Shown here one piece after another: positions 9,434 to 17,910 of a stretch of 64,000 bases of DNA (within the stretch, counting starts at the first letter, position 1; each line of letters begins with the position of its first letter). The translations under genes and the position numbers were made by a program. The DNA lies in the NCBI RefSeq assembly GCF_900107235.1, contig NZ_FNPF01000010.1, positions 1 through 64,000 of the forward strand, given 5' to 3'. The stretch is from Citreimonas salinaria (GTDB lineage Bacteria > Pseudomonadota > Alphaproteobacteria > Rhodobacterales > Rhodobacteraceae). The notes beneath the pieces are model-generated. The model was not told the origin of the DNA, ran no database searches, and saw only the letters and a program-made list of their open reading frames with translations.

Positions 9434-9742
9434 GGATCCGGCTTCTCCGGCTTCGCATTGTACTGGAACTGGTTGGCACGGAAAAACATGCTCTTTCTCC
9501 CTTGATGAACATGCGGATGAACGTGGTGCGAACGAGAGTGCAGAAGAGATTTTCCCCCAACCGCACCACGGAAATTGGGTGCGGACGCGGCCGGCCCGTC
9601 TAATGCGCGCCGCATAAGCTTATAGACCGGTTGCGTCCGCAAGGTCTTCGGCCCCCGCTGCCAATCCCATCGGAACAAGCCGCACTGGCTTTTCTTGTCT
9701 CCGCGAGAACCGATCCAGCAATGCAAAGGAAGCAGACCGATC

Positions 9743-11293
9743 ATGACGACGGAGCAGATGCAGAACGACAGCGGTGGATACAGCGGCAACGGGTTCATCA
9801 TGCAGCCGGGCCGCAACTGCTGGCGGATTGAAACGGCCGGTCGCGCCTCCTGCCTTGTCGATGGCGAAGCATATTTCACCGCCGCCAAACAGGCTCTGCT
9901 GAAGGCCCGGCACTCGATCCAGATCCTGGGCTGGAACTTCGCCGAGCAGGCGCGACTGCAGCCCGGGCAGTCCGACCCGCACTGGCCAGACGAGATCGGG
10001 GCCCTTCTCGAGACGCTGGCCGACGAGCGAGAGGGCCTGAGCGTCCACGTTCTGGCTTGGGACAAGACGCCGGCACTGGCGCTGGGTCGACGGGAACTGC
10101 CTGGCGCGCAGGCAGCTGACATGAATTCCGGCCGCGTGCGCTATAGGTTGGATGCGGCGCACCCTGCCCTTGCATCCCACCACCAGAAGGTCCTGGTGGT
10201 CGATGACGCGGTTGCTTTCTGTGGGGGCTTCGACCTTGCCGCGAACCGGTGGGATACGCGCGATCACCTTCCAGAGGAACCGCGCCGCCGGATGCCCACT
10301 GGACAACCGTACGAGGCACATCACGACGTGATGCTGGCCGTCGATGGCGATGCAGCACGCGCGCTCGGCGATCTTGCGCGGGAAAGGTGGCGGCTGGCGA
10401 CCGGCGAGCCGCTCGCTCCGACCCCGCCTAACCCGGATGCATGGCCAGAGGACACCATTCCGGATTTCCACGATGTGCCGGTGGGAATTGTCAGGACTGC
10501 CCCTGCCTGGCGCGATCGTCCCGAAATCCGCGAGGCGGAAGCTTTGTTCCTTGACTCGATTGCCGCCGCCCGAGACAGCATCTACGTCGAAAGCCAATAT
10601 TTTGCTGCGCCCCGGATTGCCGATGCGATGGCAGCACGCCTGAAAGAGGCGGATGGCCCCGACATCGTTGTCGTGAACCCCAAGCGCGCTCCCAGCGCCA
10701 CCGAACAGGTCGCCATGGACACCGCACGCACCCGGATGCTGCACGATCTTCAGAAAGCGGACAAACATGGCCGTTTCAGGCTGTTCGCCGCCGTGAACGG
10801 CGATGAGGAGATCGTGGTGCATTCGAAGGTCATGGTGGTGGACGATGCCCTGCTGCGGATCGGGTCGGCGAACATGAACAACCGCTCGATGGGCGTGGAC
10901 ACGGAATGCGATCTTGCGATCGAGGCCGCCCGGGCGCCTGACGCGTCGCGGGTCCGCGGGCAGATCGTCGACGTCCGGAACGATCTGCTGGCAGAGCACC
11001 TTGGCGTTAGCGCGGACGTCTTCTCCGCGACGCTCACCGAGGAAGGATCGCTTGTCAGCGCCATCGACGCCTTGAATGGGACCAGCCGGCGCCGTCTGGC
11101 ACATTTCGATGAGCCGCGCCCGAACCGTCTCGTGCCGGTGGAGCACAACGCGCTTCTGGACCCTTACAAGCCGCTCGGCCGGTGGTGGAAACCCAGTCGG
11201 CCTGGGATCTTCCTGGCGTCCGCTGCGATCGCGTCGCTTGCCGGACTGGCGTTGATAGCTCGCATCAGGAAGTCGTCACGCTACCGAACGTAG
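9743..11293 (+). CDS. phospholipase D-like protein with two HKD motifs
   Basis: The 516-residue protein has the duplicated catalytic motif of the PLD superfamily: HQKVLVVDD (His147, Lys149, Asp154) and HSKVMVVDD (His at about 360) followed by GSANMNNRS. These two motifs form one active site that cleaves or transfers phosphodiester bonds, as in cardiolipin synthase or bacterial PLD. Near the C-terminus one hydrophobic helix (FLASAAIASLAGLALIA) could anchor it in the inner membrane. The length and layout resemble the bacterial PLD-like phosphatidyltransferases more than nucleases. The ATG at 9743 follows AAGGAAG; an earlier start at 9695 is less likely. It is transcribed away from the catalase remnant across a shared 250-base promoter region. 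Confidence 0.88.
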   Translation: MTTEQMQNDSGGYSGNGFIMQPGRNCWRIETAGRASCLVDGEAYFTAAKQALLKARHSIQILGWNFAEQARLQPGQSDPHWPDEIGALLETLADEREGLSVHVLAWDKTPALALGRRELPGAQAADMNSGRVRYRLDAAHPALASHHQKVLVVDDAVAFCGGFDLAANRWDTRDHLPEEPRRRMPTGQPYEAHHDVMLAVDGDAARALGDLARERWRLATGEPLAPTPPNPDAWPEDTIPDFHDVPVGIVRTAPAWRDRPEIREAEALFLDSIAAARDSIYVESQYFAAPRIADAMAARLKEADGPDIVVVNPKRAPSATEQVAMDTARTRMLHDLQKADKHGRFRLFAAVNGDEEIVVHSKVMVVDDALLRIGSANMNNRSMGVDTECDLAIEAARAPDASRVRGQIVDVRNDLLAEHLGVSADVFSATLTEEGSLVSAIDALNGTSRRRLAHFDEPRPNRLVPVEHNALLDPYKPLGRWWKPSRPGIFLASAAIASLAGLALIARIRKSSRYRT

Positions 11294-11373
11294 ACCATTC
11301 CAGCGCCACGTGCCGCGCCGATCGTCGCCAGTAAAGTCGGCTCAGGCTCCCCGTTATGTCGTGTCGGAAGCGC

Positions 11374-11955
11374 TCATACACCAGGCCGGCGCGTGTAATC
11401 GGCGGGCATCGTCGACTGCGTCTTCTTCTGGTTTTCATTGTCGGCCTGAAAGATGCTGAACTTACCGTTCGGCTCGAAGAAGGCTTTCTCGACCTCTCCC
11501 ACGTCGCCGATGCCTTGTTGACGAAGTTGCGACATCAACTCCCGTTTCGAGATCGTGCCGCGGCCGATGGCTTGATCGATCAAGTTCCCTTCCTCTATGA
11601 CGAGGATCGGCTCGCCTTCGAGCAGATCCTCGCCGCGCTCGCTTTTGTCGGTAAGCGCGCTCATGCCGCGGTGGAGGAGCATGACAACGGTCAGCACCAC
11701 TACTCCGTAGAGAAGAGGCACGTGGGCATAGAACATCGGGTCGCCAGCGGCAGAACTTATGACGATGATCATGATGAACTCGAACGGGCTAACCTGGCCG
11801 ACCGATCGTTTCCCCACGAAACGCGCGAATATCAACGCGTAGAGATACATGACAGCAGTTCGGAACGCGATCTCAAGCAAGAAGAGGACGCTTGTCCCCT
11901 CACCGATGAACACGCGATACCAGTCGAACGGCTGGATGTTCTGAAGGCCTTCCAC
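11374..11955 (-). CDS. YetF-like DUF421 membrane protein
   Basis: The 193-residue protein shows the DUF421/YetF plan: an N-terminal hydrophobic region with three segments (about 20-45, 58-75, 78-95), the motif ARFVGKRSVGQVSPFEFI between the first two, and a C-terminal soluble domain with EGEPILVIEEGNLIDQA and the helix SKRELMSQLRQQGI. In this family the soluble domain forms a small beta-rich fold whose role is unclear; some members are tied to spore or stress resistance. The start is a GTG at 11955 with AAGGGAAAG just upstream, overlapping the end of the transporter remnant. The C-terminal tail ending TRRPGV looks atypical. Confidence 0.85.
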   Translation of the reverse strand: MEGLQNIQPFDWYRVFIGEGTSVLFLLEIAFRTAVMYLYALIFARFVGKRSVGQVSPFEFIMIIVISSAAGDPMFYAHVPLLYGVVVLTVVMLLHRGMSALTDKSERGEDLLEGEPILVIEEGNLIDQAIGRGTISKRELMSQLRQQGIGDVGEVEKAFFEPNGKFSIFQADNENQKKTQSTMPADYTRRPGV

Positions 11956-12245
11956 CCTTTCCCTTTCCGGCTGGTGCGCCGCCGCCCGCCGAGCAGTCTT
12001 GTCAGCTCTTCGCCTACGTGATGTGCGACCAAGCTCCGGCCGCCGACAAAGTTCCCGACCGCCACGATGAACAGCGACCAGATAAAGCCCTCGAAGCCAA
12101 CGGCGGCTCCGAAGAAGATGCCGAAGAGAGCATGCAAAGACGTGATGATCACTGGTCGAACGGCCCGAGGGCAGGAACGAAGTGCATCACGTAGGCGACG
12201 AAGATCCGGCTGCTCACGCTGTTCACGACCTGCAAGTGGCGGACA
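11956..12245 (-). pseudogene. formate/nitrite transporter C-terminal remnant, frameshifted
   Basis: On the minus strand two adjoining frames together read like the last two membrane segments of an FNT-family channel: RIFVAYVMHFVPALGPFD in one frame, then, after a one-base loss near 12152, VIITSLHALFGIFFGAAVGF, WSLFIVAVGNFVGGRSLV. The GN-x-x-GG pattern is typical of the final FNT helix. No N-terminal half exists upstream, where recognisable sequence stops. FNT proteins pass formate, nitrite or similar anions through the inner membrane; this copy cannot. Confidence 0.5.
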
Positions 12246-12636
12246 ACAGCGTCACCAGAGCGGCCCCCGCGGGCTTGGGCAGGCAGCCGGTCGTTTGACG
12301 CATCGCGCGCGATGTCCTCGGATCCTGATTATGGAGAATACCTTTCTGCGTCATCCTCAAGCGGCGGCGACGGTCCATCGGCGGGGGAGGTCTTTCCTGA
12401 CGACACGATGTGGCTGCGTCAGGACCGGAGCGGGGAGCTTCGCGACGAGACAGCGCCAGCGTTACCTCTTGGCAGTTTCGCCAGAAGCGCCTGCGGCAGC
12501 CACAGCGGCGCCGTGCAACGCTCTTGATGTCCAGTTCGAATGCGGCTGTGTCTGCCAATACACATTCCGACTTGTTCCCGTAGCCATTTAAATACAGGCA
12601 TTTAGGGTCAGCTTTGGTCTTGTGCGTTCCAGCGCC
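12246..12636. other. 391-base junction region, no gene recognised
   Basis: This stretch lies between the broken transporter and the integrase. Overlapping frames on both strands lack starts and family resemblance. The left end of the integrated element is expected here or at the dyad just to the right, but I found no copy of the tRNA-Ser 3' end. Confidence 0.4.
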
Positions 12637-12667
12637 GTCCCCCATATTCCTATAAGGAATGGGGGAC
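12637..12667. repeat. dyad ahead of the integrase
   Basis: GTCCCCCAT at 12637-12645 is complementary to ATGGGGGAC at 12659-12667, and the inner ATTCCT and AGGAAT also pair. The right arm supplies the likely ribosome-binding site of the integrase ATG at 12671, so folding could limit its translation, or the dyad could be an operator. A related CCCCCCAT...ATGGGGG arrangement lies at 17868-17905. Confidence 0.55.
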
Positions 12668-12670
12668 GAA

Positions 12671-13909
12671 ATGGCGGACGGAAAATCGCAACCTCTCGCG
12701 CGCAAGAGTGGGCAGCATCCCGAGAAGGCGCTATCAGCCGCATTCGTGCGCACGGTCAAAGACCCTGGCAAATACTTCGACGGGCACGGCCTCTTTTTGA
12801 AGGTTGAACCCAGCGGCGCTAAGCGATGGGTGCAGCGCATCGTCATTCGCGGCAAGCGGCGGGAAATCGGCCTTGGTCCGGTTTCGCTGCTATCGCTCGC
12901 AGAAGCGCGGGAAGCCGCCTTGGAGAACCGCAAGCAAGCGCGCAGCGGCGGCGACCCGCTGAGCGACAAGCGCGCTGCCAACGCCGTTCCAAGCTTCGAG
13001 GAAGCCGCGCGGAAGGTGCACGAGATACACCGTCCCTCTTGGCGCAACCCGAAACACGCGGCGCAATTCCTCGCGACGCTGGAAACCTACGTCTTTCCTC
13101 GAATGGGTCGCGTCAGGGTTTCCGAAGTCTCGACGGGTGACGTGCTGGCGGTGCTGACGCCGATCTGGCTGACCAAGCCGGAAACCGCGCGTCGCGTCCG
13201 CCAGCGTATCGGCACTGTCTTGAAGTGGGCGGTTGCGCAAGGTTGGCGGCAGGACAATCCCGCCGACGCGATTTCGGCCGCCCTACCGCGTCAAGAGAAG
13301 GGACAGGAACCGCGCAAGTCCCTGCCCTATCCCGACCTTCCGCGCTTCATGGCTGACCTACGCGCGACCAAGGCAAGCGACCTGACAAAACTTGCCTTAG
13401 AACTGGTGATTCTGACGGCCTGCCGATCCGGCGAGGTGCGCTTGGCTCGATGGGATGAAATCGACCTCGACCGCGCCGAATGGACCATTCCGGCCGAACG
13501 CATGAAGGCGAAGAAGCCGCACCGCGTGCCCCTGCCCGAGCGCGCGGTTGCGTTGCTCTTGGAAGCCAAGGCGCTGGGCGAGCGCATGGGCGACACAAGC
13601 GGCTTGGTCTTTCCGGGCACCAAGGCAGGCAAGCCGATTTCCGACATGACGCTGACGAAGCTGGTCAAGGTTATGGGCTACGATGTGCACGTTCACGGCT
13701 TCCGCTCGACGTTCAAGGTCTGGGCACAGGAGCGGACCAACATGCCGCGCGAAGTCACGGAAGCTGCGTTAGCTCATACCATCCAAAACAAGGCGGAAGC
13801 GGCTTACGCGCGTTCGGACCTTTTTGAGAAGCGGCGAAAACTGATGTGCTCTTGGTCCAGGCTTTCTGCCCGCCAAGACGCGAAGGTGGTTAACTTATTA
13901 GCGGCATAA
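12671..13909 (+). CDS. tyrosine recombinase/integrase (P4 type, DUF4102 arm)
   Basis: The 412-residue integrase has an N-terminal arm-binding domain (YFDGHGLFLKVEPSGAKRW, residues 35-53), a SAM-like core-binding domain (about 108-200) and a C-terminal catalytic domain. Catalytic residues are visible: Arg252 in TACRSGEVR, His342 and Arg345 in HGFRSTF, His369 in ALAHT and the nucleophile Tyr379 in AAYARSDLFEKRR. It would cut and join DNA at the attachment site, most likely the adjacent tRNA-Ser gene. The ATG at 12671 has GGGGGAC at good spacing; an ATG at 12659 would use a poorly spaced site. It is the first gene of the element. Confidence 0.93.
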   Translation: MADGKSQPLARKSGQHPEKALSAAFVRTVKDPGKYFDGHGLFLKVEPSGAKRWVQRIVIRGKRREIGLGPVSLLSLAEAREAALENRKQARSGGDPLSDKRAANAVPSFEEAARKVHEIHRPSWRNPKHAAQFLATLETYVFPRMGRVRVSEVSTGDVLAVLTPIWLTKPETARRVRQRIGTVLKWAVAQGWRQDNPADAISAALPRQEKGQEPRKSLPYPDLPRFMADLRATKASDLTKLALELVILTACRSGEVRLARWDEIDLDRAEWTIPAERMKAKKPHRVPLPERAVALLLEAKALGERMGDTSGLVFPGTKAGKPISDMTLTKLVKVMGYDVHVHGFRSTFKVWAQERTNMPREVTEAALAHTIQNKAEAAYARSDLFEKRRKLMCSWSRLSARQDAKVVNLLAA

Positions 13910-13924
13910 CGGCATATAAGCCGG

Positions 13925-14902
13925 TTGTCCTCTCTGATGTTTGCTACATTTCCGAAGCGGCCGAATGGCTTTTCTTGGGCAGGCTACCCGAATTTGAGCC
14001 GAACGAACGCCGGGATGAAGCGCGGGCCGACCCATCTGAACATGACGAGTATATGGTGCCAATATTCGACGCCACCCTCTCGTTGTCTCCAACTGAGGCT
14101 TCACTTCTTGCCAAACGTCAGCGTTCACGATTACGAGAATGCCCTCGCCGCAACCTATGGGCGCTCAGCCGAAGATATCCGCCGTGACTCTATTGAATTT
14201 GAAAAGCGGTTCTCCGGCTCTGAGGACGATGAACTCAGACAAATGCTCAGAAAGAAATCTGCGGAAGATGAGGCTAACGCACTTCTTGCGGAGTTGCTTG
14301 AGACAATACACGAACCGATCCGGCGGTTTGAAGATCTAGCTAGGGCGAAACTCTTCATCGAACTTTCAAATGGAGCGCTTCCTGCGAAAGCATTTGAACC
14401 CCTGCTCGACGAAGAACAGGAAGTCCAATTTGTAAGGCTGGTTGACGTTCCAGCCTCTGCGTGGAGGCTAGCAAAGATCGACTGGGACAGGTCTGGCCTG
14501 GACTTTCAGGGGAAGGAATTTTTCGGCGCTCAAATATCGACCGCGATGCTTCTGGAAATTTTTCCAGAGCCTATGTTCCAAGGATTACCGGTAACTGGAA
14601 CGAGATTTGGCGACACACTTCTACCGGCAGAAAAAATCCCGTCAGAAGGCGTGGTATCGACGCGCAGAAAATCGAGAGGCCGGCCCAAGGCTGGAGACGG
14701 CTTGCTCCATGTTGCCGTCCGAAATGAGTATAAGCGGCGTGAGGCTGCTGGTTTGCTGTCTGACAAGAAAGAAGCAAACCTTCAATCAACGATTGATTGG
14801 GTTGCTGAGACCTTTGAAGAAAAGGTAAGTCGATCTTCAGTGCAAAGGTGGACAGTCGGCAGCACCTCCGCCCAAAATTCTGCCCAGAAAAACGGCCCAT
14901 AA
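13925..14902 (+). pseudogene. island protein of unknown function, probable frameshift
   Basis: Not recognised as a named family. From about 14110 to 14902 the frame gives a helical, acidic protein (SIEFEKRFSGSEDDELRQML, ELLETIHEPIRRFEDLARAK) ending with a possible helix-turn-helix (NLQSTIDWVAETFEEKVSRS SVQRW pattern). Upstream of about 14105 the sensible coding frame is a different one: VCYISEAAEWLFLGRLPEF, rich in the same codon style, which ends in SPTEASLL. Joining the two needs a one-base correction near 14108. The first 60 codons of the longer 325-residue frame look out of phase. The gene directly follows the integrase. Either a frameshift mutation or a sequencing error is possible. Confidence 0.45.
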
Positions 14903-15034
14903 GGAAAGCATTTCTTAAGCCCGAAAGCGTTGCATATCTGGGCTAAGTCACCCAATTTTTGGGCCAACTTCGGCGTGAACGCAACGGAATTAAACGGCAG
15001 TCTCCCGGCATCAATAGTAGCCGATGGAGCAAAA

Positions 15035-15220
15035 ATGCCTGAGAAACACTACAGACGAGCCGCAGTCCAAGACATTACCGGCCTAAGCCGCAGCACGATC
15101 TACGCGCTCATGGATCGGGGCGAATTTCCGCGCCCGGTCAAGTTGAGCGCCCGCATCGTCGCATGGCCCGAAAGCCGCATAGACGCGTGGCTTGCCAAGC
15201 GCACCAAGGCCGAAACCTGA
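15035..15220 (+). CDS. AlpA-family excisionase/regulator
   Basis: A 61-residue protein with a single winged helix-turn-helix of the AlpA/MerR-like type: VQDITGLSRSTIYALMDRGE, then FPRPVKLS and a helix SRIDAWLAKR. In P4-like elements such proteins act as excisionase or switch on integrase expression. GGAG lies nine bases before the ATG at 15035, so the shorter form is chosen over a 96-residue frame whose head is not like the family. It stands between the frameshifted gene and a run of small overlapping genes. Confidence 0.85.
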   Translation: MPEKHYRRAAVQDITGLSRSTIYALMDRGEFPRPVKLSARIVAWPESRIDAWLAKRTKAET

Positions 15221-15325
15221 AACCCGCACCCCGGATGGGGCGCGGGCGGTATGATTTCGACGCGGCGTAAGACACCGCAGGACATATCTCATCGCGCACC
15301 GTCCGCCAAGACAGGACGTGCACAA

Positions 15326-15613
15326 ATGACAAAAACGGACCGCTGGTTTTCCAGTCCGACCCAAGTTTACTGGTGCTGCAAGGCGCTCATCGAAGGCCGC
15401 TCGATCAGCCACAAAACCGAGATACGCGAGGTTCGCGGCTGGCGGCTTGCAGCGATCTGCGAACGGCTGCGGAAGCAATATCACTGGCCCATTCTGACGG
15501 AATACCGGGGGCCGGAAAATACGGCCTACTACCGGCTCGCACCGGGGACCGATCTGACCAAGCTGCGCTACCCAGCTTCCGCGCGCGCGCTGGCGGATGA
15601 GGTGGCGCGATGA
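15326..15613 (+). CDS. winged-helix (HTH_39-like) element protein
   Basis: A 95-residue protein beginning TKTDRWFSSPTQVYWCCKAL, then EGRSISHKTEIREVRGWRLA, then WPILTEYRGPENTAYYRL. The pattern of a short helix, GxxISHxTEI and an aromatic C-terminal strand is shared by small winged-helix proteins of alphaproteobacterial islands. It probably binds DNA; its role is unknown. Its TGA overlaps the ATG of the next small ORF, so the genes are likely translationally coupled. Confidence 0.6.
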   Translation: MTKTDRWFSSPTQVYWCCKALIEGRSISHKTEIREVRGWRLAAICERLRKQYHWPILTEYRGPENTAYYRLAPGTDLTKLRYPASARALADEVAR

Positions 15614-15714
15614 GCAACCTTCAGATTGCCCGCTTGCGCCGCCGCTATGGCGTATCCGAAACGCTGGCACGCTCGCTCGCCGCCCTTGCCTATGGAGGCG
15701 AGCATGACTGTTAG
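15610..15714 (+). CDS. 34-residue small protein
   Basis: It starts on the ATG that overlaps the upstream stop (ATGA) and ends eleven bases into the next gene. The product is basic and helical, with IARLRRRYGVSETLARSLAA, resembling a lone helix-turn-helix fragment. Function unknown. Coupled position and overlap on both sides support its being real. Confidence 0.5.
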   Translation: MSNLQIARLRRRYGVSETLARSLAALAYGGEHDC

Positions 15715-15877
15715 AGGATACCGCCTCGACGCGGTAGGGCTGGAATACCAGCTCTACCTCGTGAGGCTCGCGGACGGCTGCCAAGAGGCCGCTACGCTGG
15801 CGCTGGGCACCTGTCGCAGCCCCAGCATCGCCTTGGCCTTGCTTGCCGCCCTGACGGCGCAGGAGGGCCGCCGATGA
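15704..15877 (+). CDS. 57-residue hypothetical protein
   Basis: A GGAGG sequence lies just before the ATG at 15704. The product has MTVRGYRLDAVGLEYQLYLV at the start and a hydrophobic, alanine-leucine-rich C-terminal helix (ALALLAALTA). It overlaps its neighbours on both sides by a few bases, as is usual in compact mobile-element operons. No family recognised. Confidence 0.5.
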   Translation: MTVRGYRLDAVGLEYQLYLVRLADGCQEAATLALGTCRSPSIALALLAALTAQEGRR

Positions 15878-16344
15878 GCAGGCGCGACCCAAGGCGCGGC
15901 AAGGGATCGAAGCACGTTCAACTCGCAGAGTGGTTTCAGGCGCTTCCCGCCTGGGCCACGCTGAAGCCGGGGCCGCGTGCACTCTACATCGAACTCAAGC
16001 GCCGATATAACGGCGGGAACAACGGCAACATCCGCATGGCTATTCGCGAAGCTGCCGACCTGCTGAATATGCACCGCAACACGGTCGGCGGATACTTCGA
16101 CGAGCTGCAAGAACGGCGGCTGATACGCGAGACTAGGCGCGGGCACCTTGGCGCGGAAGGACATGGCATCGCCTCAACCTGGGCGCTTAGCGAGTTGCCG
16201 ACCGCAGAAGGCAAGCCACCCGATCTGTCGTTTCGCTCTTGGCAGCCAAATCAGAACCCCGTCACAAAATCCGGGCGCTCCTGTCACAGTAGTTGTGCAC
16301 CGGCCGCCGATTTATCCGCAGTCAGTGAGGGGCCGTCACAGTGA
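15874..16344 (+). CDS. helix-turn-helix protein, replication-initiator-like
   Basis: The 156-residue protein has a basic N-terminus, then WFQALPAWATLKPGPRALYI and YNGGNNGNIRMAIREAADLL NMHRNTVGGYFDELQERRLI, which is a winged helix-turn-helix like that at the N-terminus of small plasmid and island replication proteins. It starts on an ATGA overlap with the gene before. The C-terminal 45 residues are low in structure. No replicase catalytic domain follows, so it is either a stand-alone DNA-binding protein or the remaining part of an initiator. Confidence 0.6.
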   Translation: MSRRDPRRGKGSKHVQLAEWFQALPAWATLKPGPRALYIELKRRYNGGNNGNIRMAIREAADLLNMHRNTVGGYFDELQERRLIRETRRGHLGAEGHGIASTWALSELPTAEGKPPDLSFRSWQPNQNPVTKSGRSCHSSCAPAADLSAVSEGPSQ

Positions 16345-16563
16345 TTGTGCCATGCTCGATACCGACCCCGGCACGGTTTCTGTGTCATTCTATACATCTA
16401 GCCATAGGCACGGACCGCAGGGGGTGGGTCAAATCTCTACGGCCCGACCGGCCGGAACCGGCGGCAACGGCAGATTCGCGCGTCCGCAATTCAGGGATTT
16501 CGCACTTGCTAGGTCAGACTGGCCACTACGGAAACATCTGACCCATGCCTACCCCACGCGCAA

Positions 16564-17166
16564 TCACTCTAAGCGGAGAGGCGCATCAGAGAACATAGGA
16601 TAGCTTTCAAAGAAGCCCTTAATCTCCGAAGACCGACGTGCAGAGATAACCCTGGAAGCAAAATCCGAAGCTTGAGCAGTATAATAGTCCGCAAGTTGAG
16701 CATTGACGTCTCGCCCGTTCGTGAAGATGGCCGAGCTTTCAAACAAGGTTACGCCGGCGGAAAAGTAGTATCTTGGCGCCGTGGTTCCGCCATACCCAAC
16801 GTAGCCTGGGTAGCTAACCTTGAACGTTGCGCTTACTGCGCAGACTGCGCCGGCTCGAAATCCATTAGCGTTTAATTCTACGGTTGGAGCAAACAGTGTG
16901 GTGAAGTATCCCCCTTCCACCACGGCTATGTCGCTCTGCTCTAACAGGAGGCGGACACGGGCAGACGTGTTTGAAGAGTTTGTCCAACATCCATCATTCA
17001 CTTGGTCAAGCACAGCAATATTTGAATAGTTTACAGCGCCGAGGGTCAGGTCAGCTCCTAGAACGTGCGGAGTTTCCTCAGCATCGGCGGCACTAAAGCT
17101 GACCGCCAGGACGGCTGCAGCAAGCAGTGAGCGCAAATCCGTTCCTCTCATCCTCTTATCGTTCAT
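16564..17166 (-). CDS. secreted hypothetical protein
   Basis: A 200-residue protein with a signal peptide at about residues 12-29 (hydrophobic SLLAAAVLAVSFSAADA, cleavage near ADA-EE). The mature part is rich in Ser, Ala and Tyr, has three cysteines and a VSYPGYVGYGGTTAPRYYF segment. Its codon use is less GC-rich than its neighbours, suggesting cargo acquired with the element. It is transcribed against all other genes of the element. No family recognised. Confidence 0.6.
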   Translation of the reverse strand: MNDKRMRGTDLRSLLAAAVLAVSFSAADAEETPHVLGADLTLGAVNYSNIAVLDQVNDGCWTNSSNTSARVRLLLEQSDIAVVEGGYFTTLFAPTVELNANGFRAGAVCAVSATFKVSYPGYVGYGGTTAPRYYFSAGVTLFESSAIFTNGRDVNAQLADYYTAQASDFASRVISARRSSEIKGFFESYPMFSDAPLRLE

Positions 17167-17250
17167 GGCGAACCTTCCAGGTTGTCAGTCTTGCATACAG
17201 GACGAGGAAGAACGAAAATTCAAATGATTTCGGAGAAATTGGGGAGGCGT

Positions 17251-17865
17251 ATGGGCGGCTTAGGAAGCGGGAACCATCACCGATGGGGCACACGGCCGAC
17301 CACGGAGGGCTACCGTCGGATTGATGTTCGGCGGTGGTCCCGCGACGGCCTCTTGCGCCCCGGCTCGCGGTTCGCTTGGCAATGGTCGTGCCAAGGGGAA
17401 AAAATTGGCTCGATCAATGCGGCGGCTGGCGATGGCGTCGTGACGCTCGACTATCGGACGCGAGACAGCGGAGGCGAGTGGCAACCTATGCGCTACGCGG
17501 TGACCCTCGACACCACACGTTGCAACCTGGGCGGCGCGCGAAGGTGGTTTCTCTGCCCAGCGCGCGGCTGCGGACGCCGTGTGGCGGTGCTGTATGGCGG
17601 AAAGGTCTTTGCCTGCCGTCACTGCTATGGCCTCGCATATCCATCCCAGAGCGAAAGCGCCTCTGACCGGGCGGCACGTCGCGCCGACCGCATCCGCGAG
17701 CGGCTCGGATGGGAACCGGGGATATTGAACGGCTACGGCGGAAAACCGAAGGGGATGCACTGGCGCACCTTTGAACGGCTGGTAACCGAGCACGACAAGT
17801 GGTCCGACCTGTCATGCGCCTTGATGTTCGGCCGACTTGCATGGCTGTCGGGCGCTGGGCGGTGA
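17251..17865 (+). CDS. zinc-ribbon protein of integrated elements
   Basis: The 204-residue protein begins MGGLGSGNHHRWG and contains a likely zinc ribbon, CPARGCGRR followed 14 residues later by CRHCYGLAYPSQ. A basic helix (SDRAARRADRIRERLGW) follows. This combination is found in conserved but uncharacterised proteins of proteobacterial genomic islands. Zinc binding and nucleic-acid binding are inferences from the spacing of cysteines. The ATG at 17251 has GGGGAGG upstream and is preferred over an earlier in-frame ATG. It is the last gene before the tRNA-Ser. Confidence 0.65.
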   Translation: MGGLGSGNHHRWGTRPTTEGYRRIDVRRWSRDGLLRPGSRFAWQWSCQGEKIGSINAAAGDGVVTLDYRTRDSGGEWQPMRYAVTLDTTRCNLGGARRWFLCPARGCGRRVAVLYGGKVFACRHCYGLAYPSQSESASDRAARRADRIRERLGWEPGILNGYGGKPKGMHWRTFERLVTEHDKWSDLSCALMFGRLAWLSGAGR

Positions 17866-17898
17866 CACCCCCCATACCTTGACGGAATGGGGGCCATT

Positions 17899-17910
17899 AT
17901 GGGGGACGAA
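17899..17910 (+). repeat. 12-base direct repeat shared with integrase start
   Basis: ATGGGGGACGAA is found here and at 12659-12670. The two copies bracket the coding part of the integrated element, and this copy sits 53 bases from the tRNA-Ser gene. It may be part of an attachment or regulatory site; a role is not shown. Confidence 0.4.

Larger units (their letters stand above)
7294..9489 (-). pseudogene. katN: manganese catalase (KatN type), split by an IS and an amber codon
   Basis: Reading on the minus strand, the gene starts at ATG 9489 after a good GGGAGAAAGAG site. The N-terminus reads MFFRANQFQYNAKPEKPD and is broken at 9434 by the IS3 insertion. The frame resumes at 8124 with the conserved VYAKKLQEVLGGQWGE and carries metal-ligand helices (LDIGTEEIAHVEML). 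At 7765-7767 an in-frame TAG stands where the family has Trp (GYP-W), after which the frame is open to 7294 through ASGNLLADFRFNVTAE, LIARDTMHQNQW and a complete C-terminus. Removing the insert restores one reading frame of 294 codons. Manganese catalases dismutate hydrogen peroxide with a dimanganese centre. Two independent lesions make loss of function certain unless the amber is suppressed and the IS excised. Confidence 0.9.

Noticed and set aside
9490-9742. EcfG-type general stress promoter (GGAAC near 9671) for the phospholipase D-like gene
   Set aside because: The -35-like GGAAC has no matching -10 (GTT) at the right distance.
12236-12250. Copy of the tRNA-Ser 3' end as attL
   Set aside because: The short similarity (GTGGCGGA) is too weak to be an attachment repeat; no longer match was found between 12.2 and 12.7 kb.
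12223-13047. 274-codon frame on the minus strand
   Set aside because: Largely antisense to the integrase; the rest shows no recognisable protein.
16545-16605. Possible start of a phage terminase small subunit (MPTPRAITLS)
   Set aside because: Only 17 codons before a stop, overlapping the end of an opposite gene. Suggestive of a remnant but too short to annotate.
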